From positions 17,876,931 through 17,940,930 of the forward strand of contig NC_086386.1 of NCBI RefSeq assembly GCF_036588685.1: a DNA stretch of 64,000 nucleotides, read 5' to 3'. Shown here piece after piece: positions 13,604 through 26,921 of the stretch; within the stretch, counting starts at the first letter, position 1; every line of letters begins with the position of its first letter. The notes beneath the pieces are model-generated. The model did not search any database. It was given only the letters and a program-made list of their open reading frames with translations, and had not been told where the DNA came from. The DNA comes from Mytilus trossulus (taxonomy: Eukaryota; Mollusca; Bivalvia; Mytilida; Mytilidae). Position numbers and translations under genes: made by a program.

Positions 13604-15571
13604 ATGAGGAAACAGCGCAATTTCATGTGTTTTATTTTTGGGTTTTTACTCTTTATGTTCGTTTATTATGCAAACTTCCAGCATATTCGTATAACTGATA
13701 TTGAGTTGTCAGATGAAAGGTTATTTGATATACCTGAGGTAAAAAATACTAGTGCCGCCTTTTTAGTAGACACGTCTGCTTGCAAAATTCCAAATATAGA
13801 TCCGTTTGATAAATCAGTGAAACGAATGTTAAGAAATGGAACAGCGTTAAAGTGTGCTGTGAAGGATGATCTTGTATATTCAAATGGAAATACTATAATT
13901 ATTAATTGGAAAGCTGTTAATAACTCGAAATTAAAAAATAAAATGAAATACTGCAAATATGAAGTCATTTGGCGACCATATAATGAAATGCAAGATCATA
14001 ACTATATGAAATTCATAAACGAAAGTGATGAATTTGTTGATCGTGTTGATATATCAGATGAATTTGTTCGTGTAAAATGCTACAATGGAACTGGACATAA
14101 GTTGTATACAAATTTCTTCTCTTTTGTTCATTTAAAAGAAGATGTCGAAGAAAGATGTGAAAAAAATGCCAAAAAATTTGAAAACACGCGAAAAGAAGAG
14201 CTGAACATTTTGATGTTGGGCGTTGATTCAATAGCTCGAAATAACATGCTACGTTATATGAAGAAAACATGGTCGTATTTGGTAAACGAAGTCAACGCAA
14301 TAGATCTACTTGGTTATAATAAAGTTGCTGATAATACCTTTGTAAATATAGTCCCAATGACAGCTGGAAAATATGTCGATCAGTTACCATGGAACGAATC
14401 AATAAGGTGGACGCCAATGGACAACTATAATTTTATATGGAATAATTATTCTGCAAAGGGGTATAGAACTTTCTATGCTGAAGATCATCCTGATATTGCA
14501 ATTTTTGATTTTGGAAAATCTGGATTTAAAAAACCTCCTGGTGATTACTTCAATAGGCCTTTGAGTATCGCTATGGAAAAAACTAAAGACGTTTGGAATT
14601 CCGATCATTATTGTGTGCATGGAAGAATAGAAACTAATATAGTTTTAGACTATTTAAAGAATTTTGCGAAGAAATTTCAATCAAAACCGCATTTTTCCTT
14701 CTCATTTATAACACGACTAACACATGCATATATCGAAGAAACATATAAAGCAGACGAAATCTACCTCAAATTTTTTAAAGACATGTATAAAAGCGGCAAC
14801 TTAAAAAACACAGTTGTATTCTTTTTCAGTGACCATGGGATGCGTTTTGGTGATGTAAGAGAAACGTTCGTAGGAAAATTGGAAGAACGTCTTCCTTTTA
14901 TGTTAATCGCATTCCCTCCATGGTTCCTTAAAAAATATCCAGACACTCATAAAAATTTACAGATAAATGCTAGAAGACTTACCACTCCTTTCGATATATT
15001 TGCCACTTTAGAACATATTTTAGATTTCGATGGTATTCAGAAAAATGAAGTGAAAAAGCAAAGATCAATGAGCTTACTTAATGAAATTCCAGAAGATAGA
15101 ACTTGTGATGAAGCTGATATCCTACCTCATTGGTGTACTTGTTCTAAGCATGAAGAATTAGATATTCAAAATAAGACCGTTATCAAAATTGGAGTTACTC
15201 TAGTATCGAAAATTAATCAAGATTTAGCAGATTCCTTTGACGTTTGTGAAAAATTACACTTGAAGTCTATAAAATATGCTCTGCGGGTCATACCGTCTGA
15301 CAAAGTGCTTCGATTCGAACAGAGCAAGAATGATGTTATAGATAGGAAGGTTATATACGGCGATCGAGTAAAGTCTTATATTGATTATCAGATAACCGTA
15401 CAAACACAGCCGGGTGATGCGGTCTTTGAAGGGACGTTACGGTATGACGAAAAAGGAAAAACATATGACTTAGTAGGTGATGTCAGTCGAATTAATAAGT
15501 ACGGTGATCAATCACACTGTATAGAGCAACATCATCTTAAAAAACTTTGTTACTGTAAAATACAGCCATAG
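13604..15571 (+). CDS. DUF229 family membrane-anchored protein (sulfatase/phosphatase fold), intronless
   Basis: An unbroken 655-codon frame. Residues about 7-23 are a hydrophobic stretch after a short basic N-terminus, suggesting a type II signal anchor with a lumenal or extracellular body. Motifs resemble the DUF229 family of the alkaline phosphatase/sulfatase superfamily: LGVDS with Asp208/Ser209, YAEDHPD near residue 297, and FFSDHG with Asp410/His411, which look like the metal and nucleophile positions. The Cys cluster at about 499-513 (RTCDEADILPHWCTC) is also typical. The substrate is unknown. Several N-x-S/T sites fit a secreted domain. The first Met gives the anchor, so I chose it; TTTTATTTTACAG at 13423-13435 could be the acceptor of a 5' UTR intron. 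AATAAA occurs at 15638-15643. A functional intronless gene or a retrocopy are both possible; the intact frame argues against a dead copy. Confidence 0.87.
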   Translation: MRKQRNFMCFIFGFLLFMFVYYANFQHIRITDIELSDERLFDIPEVKNTSAAFLVDTSACKIPNIDPFDKSVKRMLRNGTALKCAVKDDLVYSNGNTIIINWKAVNNSKLKNKMKYCKYEVIWRPYNEMQDHNYMKFINESDEFVDRVDISDEFVRVKCYNGTGHKLYTNFFSFVHLKEDVEERCEKNAKKFENTRKEELNILMLGVDSIARNNMLRYMKKTWSYLVNEVNAIDLLGYNKVADNTFVNIVPMTAGKYVDQLPWNESIRWTPMDNYNFIWNNYSAKGYRTFYAEDHPDIAIFDFGKSGFKKPPGDYFNRPLSIAMEKTKDVWNSDHYCVHGRIETNIVLDYLKNFAKKFQSKPHFSFSFITRLTHAYIEETYKADEIYLKFFKDMYKSGNLKNTVVFFFSDHGMRFGDVRETFVGKLEERLPFMLIAFPPWFLKKYPDTHKNLQINARRLTTPFDIFATLEHILDFDGIQKNEVKKQRSMSLLNEIPEDRTCDEADILPHWCTCSKHEELDIQNKTVIKIGVTLVSKINQDLADSFDVCEKLHLKSIKYALRVIPSDKVLRFEQSKNDVIDRKVIYGDRVKSYIDYQITVQTQPGDAVFEGTLRYDEKGKTYDLVGDVSRINKYGDQSHCIEQHHLKKLCYCKIQP

Positions 15572-16162
15572 AATGTCAAACTCAGTCGTTTTATTTTAAA
15601 AAAATCTCCAAAGTCATCAATAGTCCCATTAAGTTAAAATAAATATCAGGAAAACAAATGAACCAAAATGAAAGCAACAGAAGTTTGCCGATGATTAAAT
15701 CTCTTTTATCAAATAGAAAAAGAAAATCTATTAACAGTTAATATCTCCAAGGGAAAATTACCTCTGATGATTTGTTAAAGCCTTTTAAGATTAATGACTA
15801 AAACGTTTTGTTTATTAGAATCTTAAAACATATGATGTCCAGCATTTACAATGCAGAAACATGAGTCTTGTACACCTAACTATTTATCATAATGTATATA
15901 TTTCATTTTTCTAAAAGCAGCTCTGCCTTACTAGTATGCATTAATACAAACAGATGTAATCATACGTTTTTTTATTGAGTTAAGTCTGCCAATTGATATT
16001 TTATCGTATGTTTTTCTATGTTGTGATGTTATGCTATTGTTTCAGAAAAAGGGAGAAGGTTTGGGTCCATTAAAACGTTTAATCCCGCTGCAAATGTTTG
16101 CACCTGTCCTAAGTCAGGAATCTGATGTACAGTAGTTGTCGTTTGTTTATATAATATATAAG

Positions 16163-16385
16163 TGTTTCTCGTTTCTCGTTTTGTTTATATAGATTAGACC
16201 GTTGGTTTTCCCGTTTGAATGGTTTTACACTAGTAATTTTGGGGCCCTTTATAGCTTGTTGTTCGGTGTGAGCCAAGGCTCCGTGTTGAAGGCCGCACTT
16301 TAACCTATAATGGTTTTATTTTTAAATTGTTATTTGGATGGAGAGTTGTCTCATTGGCACTCACACCACATCTTCCTATATCTAG
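16163..16385 (-). repeat. SINE-like interspersed repeat, reverse copy
   Basis: Reverse complement of the block at 2758-2978. It runs from CTCGTTTCTCGTTTTG through TTTTGGGGCCCTTTATAGC to CTCACACCACATCTTCC, with most positions matching. It starts about 590 bp after the DUF229 stop codon. Confidence 0.8.
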
Positions 16386-19300
16386 AACCTTCATCTTCAA
16401 CATACGTAGGAATTCACGTACAAGGTTAATGGTTTTCCTTTATTAATTTTTAGCGCATTTAATCTTGAATCTTTGTTAATATATTTTTGTAAAGAGATGT
16501 CAGAATCTACTTACACTTCCAGAGCATCTGAGATTATTCAGAATTTTGTGGTTTTGGTTTTGCTCATTTTTATTTTGTTTTCCATATTTGTGCATTATTT
16601 GTCTTTGTGTTTCATTTTTTTGCCATGACTTTGTCAGGTTTTTCATACGACATGTGAGTTTGAATATCTCATTGGAATATGTCACTTCTTTTTCAAGATA
16701 ACACTTCCATATACATTTGTTTAAGTGAAATGAAATAGAAAGTTGGAGATATATGTTATGTTTTTTTTTTAACTTGTTAAAGATTTATGGTTTACGTATT
16801 GTGATAAGAATAATCATAAAAGTTACTTGGCAAACGGTCATTATTACTGACAGGTGTTTTTCGATGTAGAGAAAATAATCTCACATCTTGTTTACATTAT
16901 TACGATGTCGGTCAAAGGACTGTACTAAAAAGAAATCCTTTATTGATAGGAAAGAAATGAATGCTTTGCATGAAATTATAGTTAACACAAAACAAAATCT
17001 AAATTACACAAAGTCATGAATATTGGCCTCGTACAAAATAAGAAGATCTGGGAGGCTTGCCAATTAACGAATATTCACAAATGACCAACAGTCGAGGATT
17101 AACCCATATAGGTCACATATCGTCTACACCATTGAAACCGTTATGTGAACTTATACAAATATTTGTGTAGAGCAACACACAATTTGTTGAAAAAAGTTCA
17201 ACAATAGTAACGCGTGCATTACCGTTTGCTCGTTTTTCGGTATTTTGCTATTACGCTCTAAGACTGTCATCAAGTTATGAGTCTGAATTTTTCTTTTGTA
17301 TCTTCCGCAATTCTTTTGATATATTCAGATAAGTGAAAAAGGTGATAATTTTATGCGACTGTCATACAAGTGAGAAGTTAAGCAAGCTATAAAACCAGGT
17401 TCAAACCAAGTTTTACTTAAGAAAATGCGTGAACCAAGTCAGGAATTTGACAGTTGTTGTCCATTTGTTTGATGTTTTTGAGTTTTGATTTTGAGAGGTG
17501 TCTGTATTGAATTTCCTCGGAGTTCAGTATAATTATGATTTTACTTTAATTTTACGTTAGGTTACATGACACGCAACCATACACAATTAAACTTAGTGTA
17601 CTCGTGAGCTCTTGTTATGCAACCGAGTGATCATGATCAGTTGCCATCCAAACCTCTTGTTTAGTATGATTAGTATGTAACAACTATAGATGACCAAATG
17701 GCAAAAATCAAAAGCTCAAACACATAAAAATAAAATGAAAAACAACTGTCATATTCCTGACGTGGTATGTAGAAAATGATAGATTATAATTGGATTTAAA
17801 GCTAGCTTATACTCTCACTTGTATGAAAGTTGCATCAAATTCCACTATAATGACAACGATGTCTAAACAAAACCGGACACGATAGCAAAAATGTATCATA
17901 TAGGGAAAAAAACAGCAACACGAACCTCCCCAAAAACTGGGGGTGATATCAGGTGCCCTGGAAGAGTAAGCAGATCCTATTTTTATGGTGGTAGCTGTCG
18001 TGTTGCTTATGTTATTACAAAGTATGTTTTTAAAGTTAGTGCATAGAGAATTCTAATAAAAGCAATCAATGATATCGGTCAACGTATTTAACAAATATGT
18101 CAGTGATAATACGACCAAGTACTAGTTTCAATATCTTATAACCTTTGGCATCATTTTAAGATTACGAAGAAATGAAGATGTATTTCAACGAATTTTAAAT
18201 TTGATTGAAAACAATATATGATTGTACGGAATATGGTTATGCACTATCAAAGTGTAAATGTACTTGTGACGCATCTTCGTAATCGAACTTAACGTCCGCA
18301 TTTCACCTACAAATAATTAAGCTCTTTTAAAAGTGAATATTAATACATGTAATACATTTATGTATATTCTTATCTATTCGAGACACATCACTGGCGATGC
18401 TACCAATTTATTCAATGTATATGCAAGTACAAAATACGGGTTATTTTATCAACAACACTTGAAAGATTGCTGCAGAATTGCACAATCAGATTGACACATG
18501 CATGTTTTGGTGTCGGGGCGTTGGTTGACTCTCGTCTTTAAAACATGCAATTGTAATTATTAAGTTATTGTCAAAAGGCTTAAAGTTTTGACAACCAAAC
18601 AAGACGTAGTTACACTATCTCTGTATGTAATTTTAACAACATTTTGCAAAGGAATATTACGTTGCCAAGTGTCTACAAATATTTAAAACAAGAACTATCT
18701 TTGAAAAAGATATTCGACGTTTTTAAATTTCAGAGTATATGTTTAAAACTATCATTTCGATAACCTTCTTATTCACCTTATCAGATAAGCGATCTTTATT
18801 TGAATTTGACAATTAACACGAATAAAAACAACTCTCACTAGGAAGTTAGAAAAGTTGTAGCGTAAGAATAATATATCGGGTTGAAGTCAACAAGGATTGA
18901 TCACACTTTAGAGTTTACATTATATTTACCATTAAAAAACAACAATCATTAGAATTATTTAGAAAATGGAATACAAATGGATTATTTTAGGAACAACCAT
19001 TTCACTTCAAAATGGGGCGGGGCAATATTTTTTTTGTCTGAGTCAGAATTTGGATTTTGCGCAAAACCTGAGGCCATCAATCAAATTAATTTGATTTTAA
19101 ACTTAACATTATTAGGTATGGAGAAATCTGGATTCAAAACATCTTTTTTTGTAATCTGCTTGATCGAGTTTCTTTTTTAAAATTCATGTTCGAGATCACT
19201 TCGGGGACCAGATTTTGTTATGAAACAAGTAGTAATGGTCTTTGGTACTCATAACAAATAATGTGTTTTCATTTTTATCAAAAAAATATACACAAGTAAT

Positions 19301-20849
19301 AAACTTAAGGAACGTTCTACTAGATTTTTCTGCGCTCAGTTTGAAATGAGCTTCACTAAAAATTTGGTCTATATTATGCGATCAGAAAATATTTGTTGAT
19401 ATATATTCAAGATACATTGACAGATGTTAACTGTTATCAAGGGTATTACTTGTAATTTAAACAACAATTCGTCTTTCACAAAATACCACAAAGGTCGAGA
19501 AAGATCAATACAATATTTACAATGTAGATAAGGCCATTGGTTAAAAGAAATACATTTGTTAAAAAGAAAAACTTATAATATGACAATCAAACACCTTATT
19601 TCTACAAAAAAATTGCAAAACAATACATCAACATCAAAAAACATAAAAATAAACAAATAACCTAAAGAATAAAAAAAGTATACTATTTGATTTGACAAAA
19701 TCAATAATATGCAACTGTTGTAGCAATTAAATATTTTACACGCATTAATATGTATGGAAAATATATCTCTCAAGTTCTTCTAACCCTCTCACAGCGCCTT
19801 AAATCTCCCTCCCACTTTTTTGGTGAATTTCGTGTTGCTCAATGGTTATTTTCCAATATAATAACTTATGAACATGTCGTCCTTTGGGTTTTTTTTTGCC
19901 ATGGCATTGTCTTCGATTTACGAGTTTTGAATGTCGGAACAAACGATATATGACTCATACTTGTATAATTGTGAGCGATATGATCTCCCAATGAGGACCT
20001 GAGAGTTCTGCATTTTAGCGCTTAAAGAGAGATATTTGAAGTCTTCTAATTACAGCGGAATTGTACTGATATTCCTACTGCTATGTGTGTGTTTTTGATT
20101 ACTTACGCAAAAGATTTTCAAAAGTTTATCAGTTATTACATTTGTCAATTGCATCGTAAACAATAAAGATATCTTGCAAGAACATACCCATTTTGTGGGA
20201 ATTAAGATATGATTATACAGAATAAAGCAATATCAGAGTGTAAATGTCCTTGTGACACAAATTTCTTATCTAGAGAAACGTCCGCATTTCACCAACAAAT
20301 ATTTAAACCTGAACGGTTCTCACGTTCTTAATATCATATCATGTAAGGAATACAAACCTTTTTTCATTTATCCGATACACGTTTGTGTTCTGGAACCTCA
20401 ATATTTCATTAACATACTAGTTACATATTCAAAATATTCAAAAAAGACTCTGATAACAACAAAACTCCTGGGATTACTGCAGTATTTTATTCAGATAACT
20501 ATTTTTCGATGCCTATGCTTTTATCATTGCCGTATATAAAATTTACGTATGCAATTATTAAGTTATTGGCAGTCTTTGAAAGTTGTTGAGCAAAGCAAAC
20601 TAGGCGTAGTTACGATTTCGATTAATTTAAACTTTATAGAAAATAGGTATTTGTTTGGTCAAGTGTCCATACCATTTCAAAACAACCCAACAAATGTCAG
20701 AGGTCAACACGTGCACGGAGCTCGTTTATCATATTAAAAGGTCCTGTATTTCTCGAACTGTTTATGTAGTATTTACATTACATCCGTTGGATGTGTACTG
20801 ATTGATATTTCAGTCTTTATAAACCTGATTCATATATTATTTGTCTTTA

Positions 20850-21035
20850 ACTTCAAACTAGATCTACCCCTAGTTTTTGGTGGGGTTCATGTTGTTTATT
20901 CTTGAGTTTTCTATGTTGTGTCATATGTACTATTGTTTTTCTGTTTGTCTTTTTCATTTTTAGCCATGGAGTTGTCAGTTTGTTTAAGATTTATGAGTTT
21001 GACTGTCCCTTTGGTATCTTTCGTAAATGTGACTA
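20850..21035 (+). repeat. Interspersed repeat with 'TTTTAGCCATGG...GTTGTC' core
   Basis: Landmarks are GGTGGGGTTCATGTTG, TTTTTCATTTTTAGCCATGG and TTATGAGTTTGACTGTCCC. Related copies lie at about 19840-19945, 21730-21895 and 22740-22880. The 67-codon open frame inside it is a by-product of the repeat. Confidence 0.6.
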
Positions 21036-22925
21036 CTCTAAGATCGTAACTTTGTGTGTCTTTTTGTTAGTTATTTTGTTTACACTGGATTATGAGTGTT
21101 ACTAGGTAAATGAGCTTTCAGTCTTTTTATCAGACTATTTGAAGTACTGATGAAAACATTAAAAGGACCAATTGTATACTTGAAATGTTTATCCAAACAA
21201 TATGTACTCCACTATACATGGTTTATTATTATTATACATACACGTAGAAATTAGTTTGTTTTTGAAAACTTACGATTTAAAACAGGTTATCTTAAGGTTA
21301 TGACAAAGTACTAAATGAAACTTTACGTGACGAGAATATTTCAAACTTTGCAATACGTCAGAGGTCTTTTGAATAAATAAAAACAAAGTTGACTGATAAA
21401 ATTGAATCATGAGTGACATTTGTAATTATTGTCCATTTTGAAGAATAAATTACAGTTAAATGCATGTCAAATCAAATTGACCAATAATGGTTTACTTTTA
21501 TGAAAAAGGACTTGGATGGAAAGTTGTCTCCTTGGCACTCATACCACATCTTCTAATATCTATGTAATATACAACACCATCATACCACATCTCCCTATTG
21601 TTATGTATTAACTAAATGTAGGTCTACAATAAATATTTGTCGTTTCTTGAATAAAAATAACATCGGGAACTTTTAAAAATTAATTCATTGTTTCTTTAAA
21701 AAAAAAAAGAGGATTCGAAGCTTCTTCCATAGCACCCTAAAGAATCCATAGATTGTGGTGGGATTCTTGTTGCACAATCTTTAGGGTTTTTTATGTTTTG
21801 TGTTTAGTACTGTTGTTTGCCTGTTTGCTTTCTTTAGCAGTAACGTTGTCGGTTTATTTTAACTTACGAGTTTGAATGCCCTTTTGTTTCTTTCGCCTCT
21901 ATGTGCGAATATCTTAAATTACATTTATATAACATCATTTTTGCAATATCATAGATGTTATATTACTCAATATTGTGAGAAAGTTACAGGAAAACGATTT
22001 TATTAATCTGCAAACACAGCATGTAACAAATCTTCATATTTTTATAATCATCGACTTCTATAACACTATGTCAACATATGACTTGAACTCATATTAAATA
22101 ATCTGACCTAGTGTGACATCCACGATAATTTAAAATTGATGAAAATGGTTTATATTAAAATTATTGATTTGCGTTTCAACCTGAGATTAGATCTTTTTTT
22201 TTTAAATATCTAAGTGAACTGATTAAGATATTTATTTCCTTTTTTGAAAAGCTGTCATATCTAATTTTTTACTTTTTCATCTCGTGTACATTTTACATCA
22301 ATTTCCATTAAATGAGTAACCATCGATTGATTAATGATTTATATGTTGATTAACCCTGGAGGTTTCAGTGCAGATTTATCAAGACAAAACGTTCTTGTCT
22401 TTAGTTTAGGCCCACTAGTGATACAAGAGGATTACAATTTAACATACTCAATAAAAAAATAAATACACAAAAACTTTTTAGAATAGATCCGTCACAACAG
22501 GTATTGTAGATTATCTTCAAATATATTTACAAACACGAAAAACTATAATTAAGTGAAGAATTCTTAATCGCAAATAAAAATATACTCAAATTAAAAGGGT
22601 GGTGATGTCGTAAATGTGTATAATTCGAAAAAGCCATTTTTACACATAGTGTTCGGCAAAATTAATAATGTGCAATAGTCGAATTCAAAAAAAATAAATT
22701 TACACACATTAACATGTTTTTATAAAACATCTGAAAAGATCTTCCCACTCTTCAGGAGCACATGAGATCGCTCAGGGTTTGGTGAATCCATGTTGCCAAT
22801 GCAATTTATAGTTTTGTAGATTTGTTGTCTTGTGTTTTGTGTCATGGAGGCGTTGTCAGCTCTCTTCGACATGTAGGTTTCGAATTTTTCTAGATATTAA
22901 CTGCTTCCTTTTGTAGCAACTGATA

Positions 22926-23344
22926 CACAGCTACTTTTGCATAGGTACTTATTTCTGTACTAAAAAAATGCAGTACTGAAAATTTACTTTTAATATTTAG
23001 TACTATTTCTTTACTTTAAAACTATTGTAATATTTAGGTACTTGTATTTTACAGGACTTGATTGGTTCTAAATATTTTGGTACAGAAATAATACAATATT
23101 CCATGTTTAAAAATCATAATTTTAAGAGATTTGAAGTAGAAAAACTTTCAAAATGCTGAAAATGTAACGGTAATACACCAAAATCTATAGCCTAAATTTC
23201 AAGTACAAATAAAGTACTGTAAAATATAGGTACCTAAATATTACAATTATTTTAGAGTAACTAAACAGTACTGAATATCAAAAGTAAATTTCCAGTACTA
23301 CAAATTTTTAGTACAAAAATAGTACCTATGCAAAAGTAGCTGTG
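22926..23344. mobile_element. TA-flanked inverted-repeat element (MITE, mariner-like termini)
   Basis: The left end CACAGCTACTTTTGCATAGG and the right end CCTATGCAAAAGTAGCTGTG are exact inverse complements. A TA lies immediately outside each end (22924-22925 and 23345-23346). The interior continues as an imperfect inverted repeat, so the 419 bp element could fold almost end to end. It encodes no protein. Terminal repeats plus a TA duplication fit a non-autonomous Tc1/mariner-type element. Confidence 0.85.
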
Positions 23345-24737
23345 TATGTGATTCGTAACAATTTTTATGTTAATAAAATGACCTCAAATTAAGCCTGTGA
23401 CAGGTTTATAGTTTAGCTATGACTGATATCTCAAATAAATATGCTACATAAAATTCTAGAATATATGCACTGATATCTGAAAGACTCGTATATTGTGTAC
23501 GTTTACAGATAATTTTTCCATATATGTATGATACTTTTTGATTTTCTAATTCAAGATTTTTAAAGCTTAGTTTTGTCGTGCTTTCATCCCTGTGGTTACT
23601 TTGGATGGACATGGCATCAGACTATACTATTGATACGGATAAAACAAAGCATAACGATTTTGCAAAAGAAGACCATACGAATAAATGTATAATATGTTTT
23701 TCAGGCAATACAGTGTGTCATATTATCAATTTCACAAAATGTATTTACATCACATGTAATTTTCAGCACTTCTTCATACCATTGAAATATCATGAATATC
23801 CAGTGAAAAAGAATTTGAGGAAAATAAATGTGTTCAACTCATTTTAAGAAAATAGTGTGTTTTTGCTACATGCAAATATATTCAACAATTTTGAAAAAAA
23901 AATAAAAGAGAATTCTTTAATTTAATTCATTTATGGTTTATAATGAACTTGAATAAACTGAATTATGAGTGTTAATCAGTACGAAGGCATTTATTCTTTT
24001 CATAAGATCATTTGAAGTACTGATAACTAGATTCAAATAGTCAATTGTATAGTTGACATGTTTATCCAAATAAATATGTACTCCGCGTACATGATGTATG
24101 CTTATACATACATGTATCATCAAGTTTGTTTTTGAAAACTAAGTAAGATTATCTAAGGTTATCACTTCTTATGGTATCTATAATGAGTATATATAGTACA
24201 TAAGGAACTTTACGTGACTAGAATAATACAAACTGCGTAAATCGTCAGTGGTCTTTTGTATAAACATCAATAAATATATTCTGATAAAGTAATTGCATCA
24301 TGCCAGTCCTTTGATACTACTATCTACATTAAGAAGCAGTTAATAACGAATTATTACTTTGTCAATCTATGAATATTATTTGCATGCGTATGAACATAAT
24401 CATATTCTTAGTTACATATTTGTGTTTTCCTGAATGAAGATTAAAGCGGTATTCTTAATGATTTTACCACACGAAGCTTCATACATTATTAGTAAATTGA
24501 TGTTATACATACATATACTTCCTTGAGGGAAAGGTAAAACAACAAAAATAACGAACTCGAGAAAACTTCTAAACTTCACGTCTCTAAGCAAATGGTAAAA
24601 TCAAAAGTTCAAACACATACAACAATTTAAAGAACTGTCACATTTCTGACTTGGTACAGGCATTCTCTTACGTAGAAAATTGTAGATTAAACCTGGTTTA
24701 ATAGCTAGCTAATCCTCTCATTTGTATGATAGTTATC

Positions 24738-24853
24738 AAAAGTACCAGGATTATAATTTAGTACGTTTCGTCTACATAAGACTCATCAGTGACGCTCAGA
24801 TCAAAACGCGCGTTTCGTCACATAAGACTCATCAGTGACGCTCAGATCAAAAT
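24738..24853 (-). repeat. 'GAAACGCGCG' family repeat nested inside another repeat
   Basis: This segment interrupts a 'CTGTCATATTCCTGACTTGG' family copy (24590-24960), whose two halves continue on either side. Inside it, ACATAAGACTCATCAGTGAC and the following GCTCAGATCAAAA occur twice, a tandem duplication of about 33 bp. The nesting orders the insertions. Confidence 0.7.
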
Positions 24854-25424
24854 GACAGTCACATAAAATTTCTTTATATTGACAACGATGTGTGAACAAA
24901 AAAAAATGAAAAAAAAATCCAAAAATAGGACACAGCAGTCAGCATCGTTATAACTTTCATCAAAATAAAAACAATCAAATTTGTGAACAAGATAAACAAA
25001 AATGCATATAGAAAAAAACCAAGCATTTACCATAGGACATTAACATAATGACGGGATGTACAAGTACCGAGCTATGTTAAATGGATATTACCAAATAAAG
25101 ACTGAACAGTAAAAGTAATAATTTACAAATACAAATAAAACAATACTATAACACGTAATTAAAACTATTAATTCACTTTTGCTGAACTAAGTATACATTT
25201 TTAAACGGAACGGGAATTCGTAATATAAGGCTAGATGGCTGTGTTCACATTGGTACTTTATGTGTAAAATACTGGACTTTGAGCTCTTTTGTAATAGTGC
25301 AATATGCGTATCTAGCAATATTGAATCATTCTACTAGTTTTTCTAACATTGCAAAATACAATACAACTTAAAAAAGTTGCACACATTTACAGTCATATAT
25401 ATCTATTGTCGATTCTTTGATATC

Positions 25425-25507
25425 GCTTTATCGATACTGTTATATCGCATTGCACACTATTATATTTTATCGATACATTTATATCGCATTGCACACTATT
25501 ATGTTTT
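25425..25507 (+). repeat. Two-copy tandem repeat of about 42 bp
   Basis: TTATCGATACTGTTATATCG with GCATTGCACACTATTAT is followed directly by TTATCGATACATTTATATCG with the same GCATTGCACACTATTAT. Confidence 0.7.
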
Positions 25508-26921
25508 CCTTGACTATTAATGACGTTTTAACATTAATTCCATTTGATGAAAGTAGATTTCATTTACTACGAGAACTTTTCCTTAGTCTTTTTTTTAACG
25601 TGTTTGTTCTTTACATCTTTGTGATGAGTGAATAAAAAGAAGATGTGGTATAAGTGTCCATGAGACTTTTATCAACCAGAAACCAAATGACGTAGAAGCC
25701 CATTTCAACCGATTTAAAGTCTTTTATTACGCTGTGCTATAAACCACTGGTCCAGCCAGTATAAAGATTGAGGGCCAACAAATATTGGTGTGTCGTTGTT
25801 CTTCTCTTACATTTAATGCGTTTCTTTCGGTTTTAGTTTGTTACCCCGATTTTGTTTTTTGTCCATGGATTTATGAGTTTTAAACAGCGGTATACTTCTG
25901 TTGCCTTTCTTTATCTTTAACTCGCCGTTGTCTTGTTTGTCAGTACAAATTCAGTAGCATATAATTCAGTGGTTTTATTTTATTTTATTTGTTTATATCA
26001 TATTTGTTTATCGTCAATTATTTTACATTCGTCACTTCGGGTATACGGTATGAGTGTTCATTATATAACCTATAGTCGTTACATTTTATGTTTGTATGAA
26101 TATTATCTAGATCTAAATCTATATCATATGTTAAAACTACAATACTCGGTATATATAAACCTAAATGCTAGAATCGTGTGGCTTAAGATCGACACAAAAG
26201 ATATAGAACAATTTAAACAAACACAGCATGTGACAAATTTTCATATATATCATTATAGTTGTTTTCGTTAATACTTTGTCAATATTTAATTTACACTCAT
26301 AAAACACAATTTGATTGAGTATGACATTCAGGATAATAGACAATTGATAGATATTTCATGTAAAAATAAATGATTTATGTTTAAATCTAAGATAACAACA
26401 TATTTTTTAATTAAAGTTTCAGAAATTTCAAACAAACTTTAAATCTAAGACAATGATAAAACAATCCTGTCTTCAAACTTTGCTACGAGGACTTGTATTA
26501 ACAATAAACATTTTGAATAACAACAAAAAAATAACGCTGAATAAGAAAGCTGGAGGTTTAACTGGCTATAAAACAGCGCTCAAGCCATCATTTGTTTTCT
26601 CAATATTTCTGGGTTTTTATTTTGGTTGTTCCGTTTATAGCTTTTGTTTTTGTCAGTTCTTATGAACTTCACGTAAAGATGAAATAGTATTATGTAGATC
26701 AGTTGCTTTAAAATTTAAATGTGACCTGGTAACCGTAGGAAATTGTTTAATGTGATCTTAGACGAAATAGGGGTTCTTTTCTGGAGCTTATTTTCAAATC
26801 TGCATTTATAAGCCACTTTCAATACTCTGTCATCCAAATTCACATACATTAGAAGTTGATTATTATATAAAAAAAACTTTCTTAGCGATCGTAACCGAAT
26901 TCGTCTGTGTAAGTTATGCAT

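Larger units (their letters stand above)
15572..26900. other. Non-coding region between DUF229 and the AGA cluster
   Basis: No gene is supported. Open frames are short; the one at 20902-21105 lies inside a dispersed mussel repeat. The stretch contains SINE-like copies, a TA-flanked inverted-repeat element (22926-23344) and diverged duplications: about 18.13-18.66 kb against 20.18-20.70 kb, 21.12-21.40 kb against 23.96-24.29 kb, and 21.98-22.30 kb against 26.20-26.42 kb. Confidence 0.65.

Noticed and set aside
23578..23847. An 89-codon plus frame
   Set aside because: No domain, no splice context, and typical length for chance frames in this composition.
25933..26271. A 112-codon plus frame
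   Set aside because: Composition is that of AT-rich non-coding DNA, and its end lies within a duplicated non-coding block.
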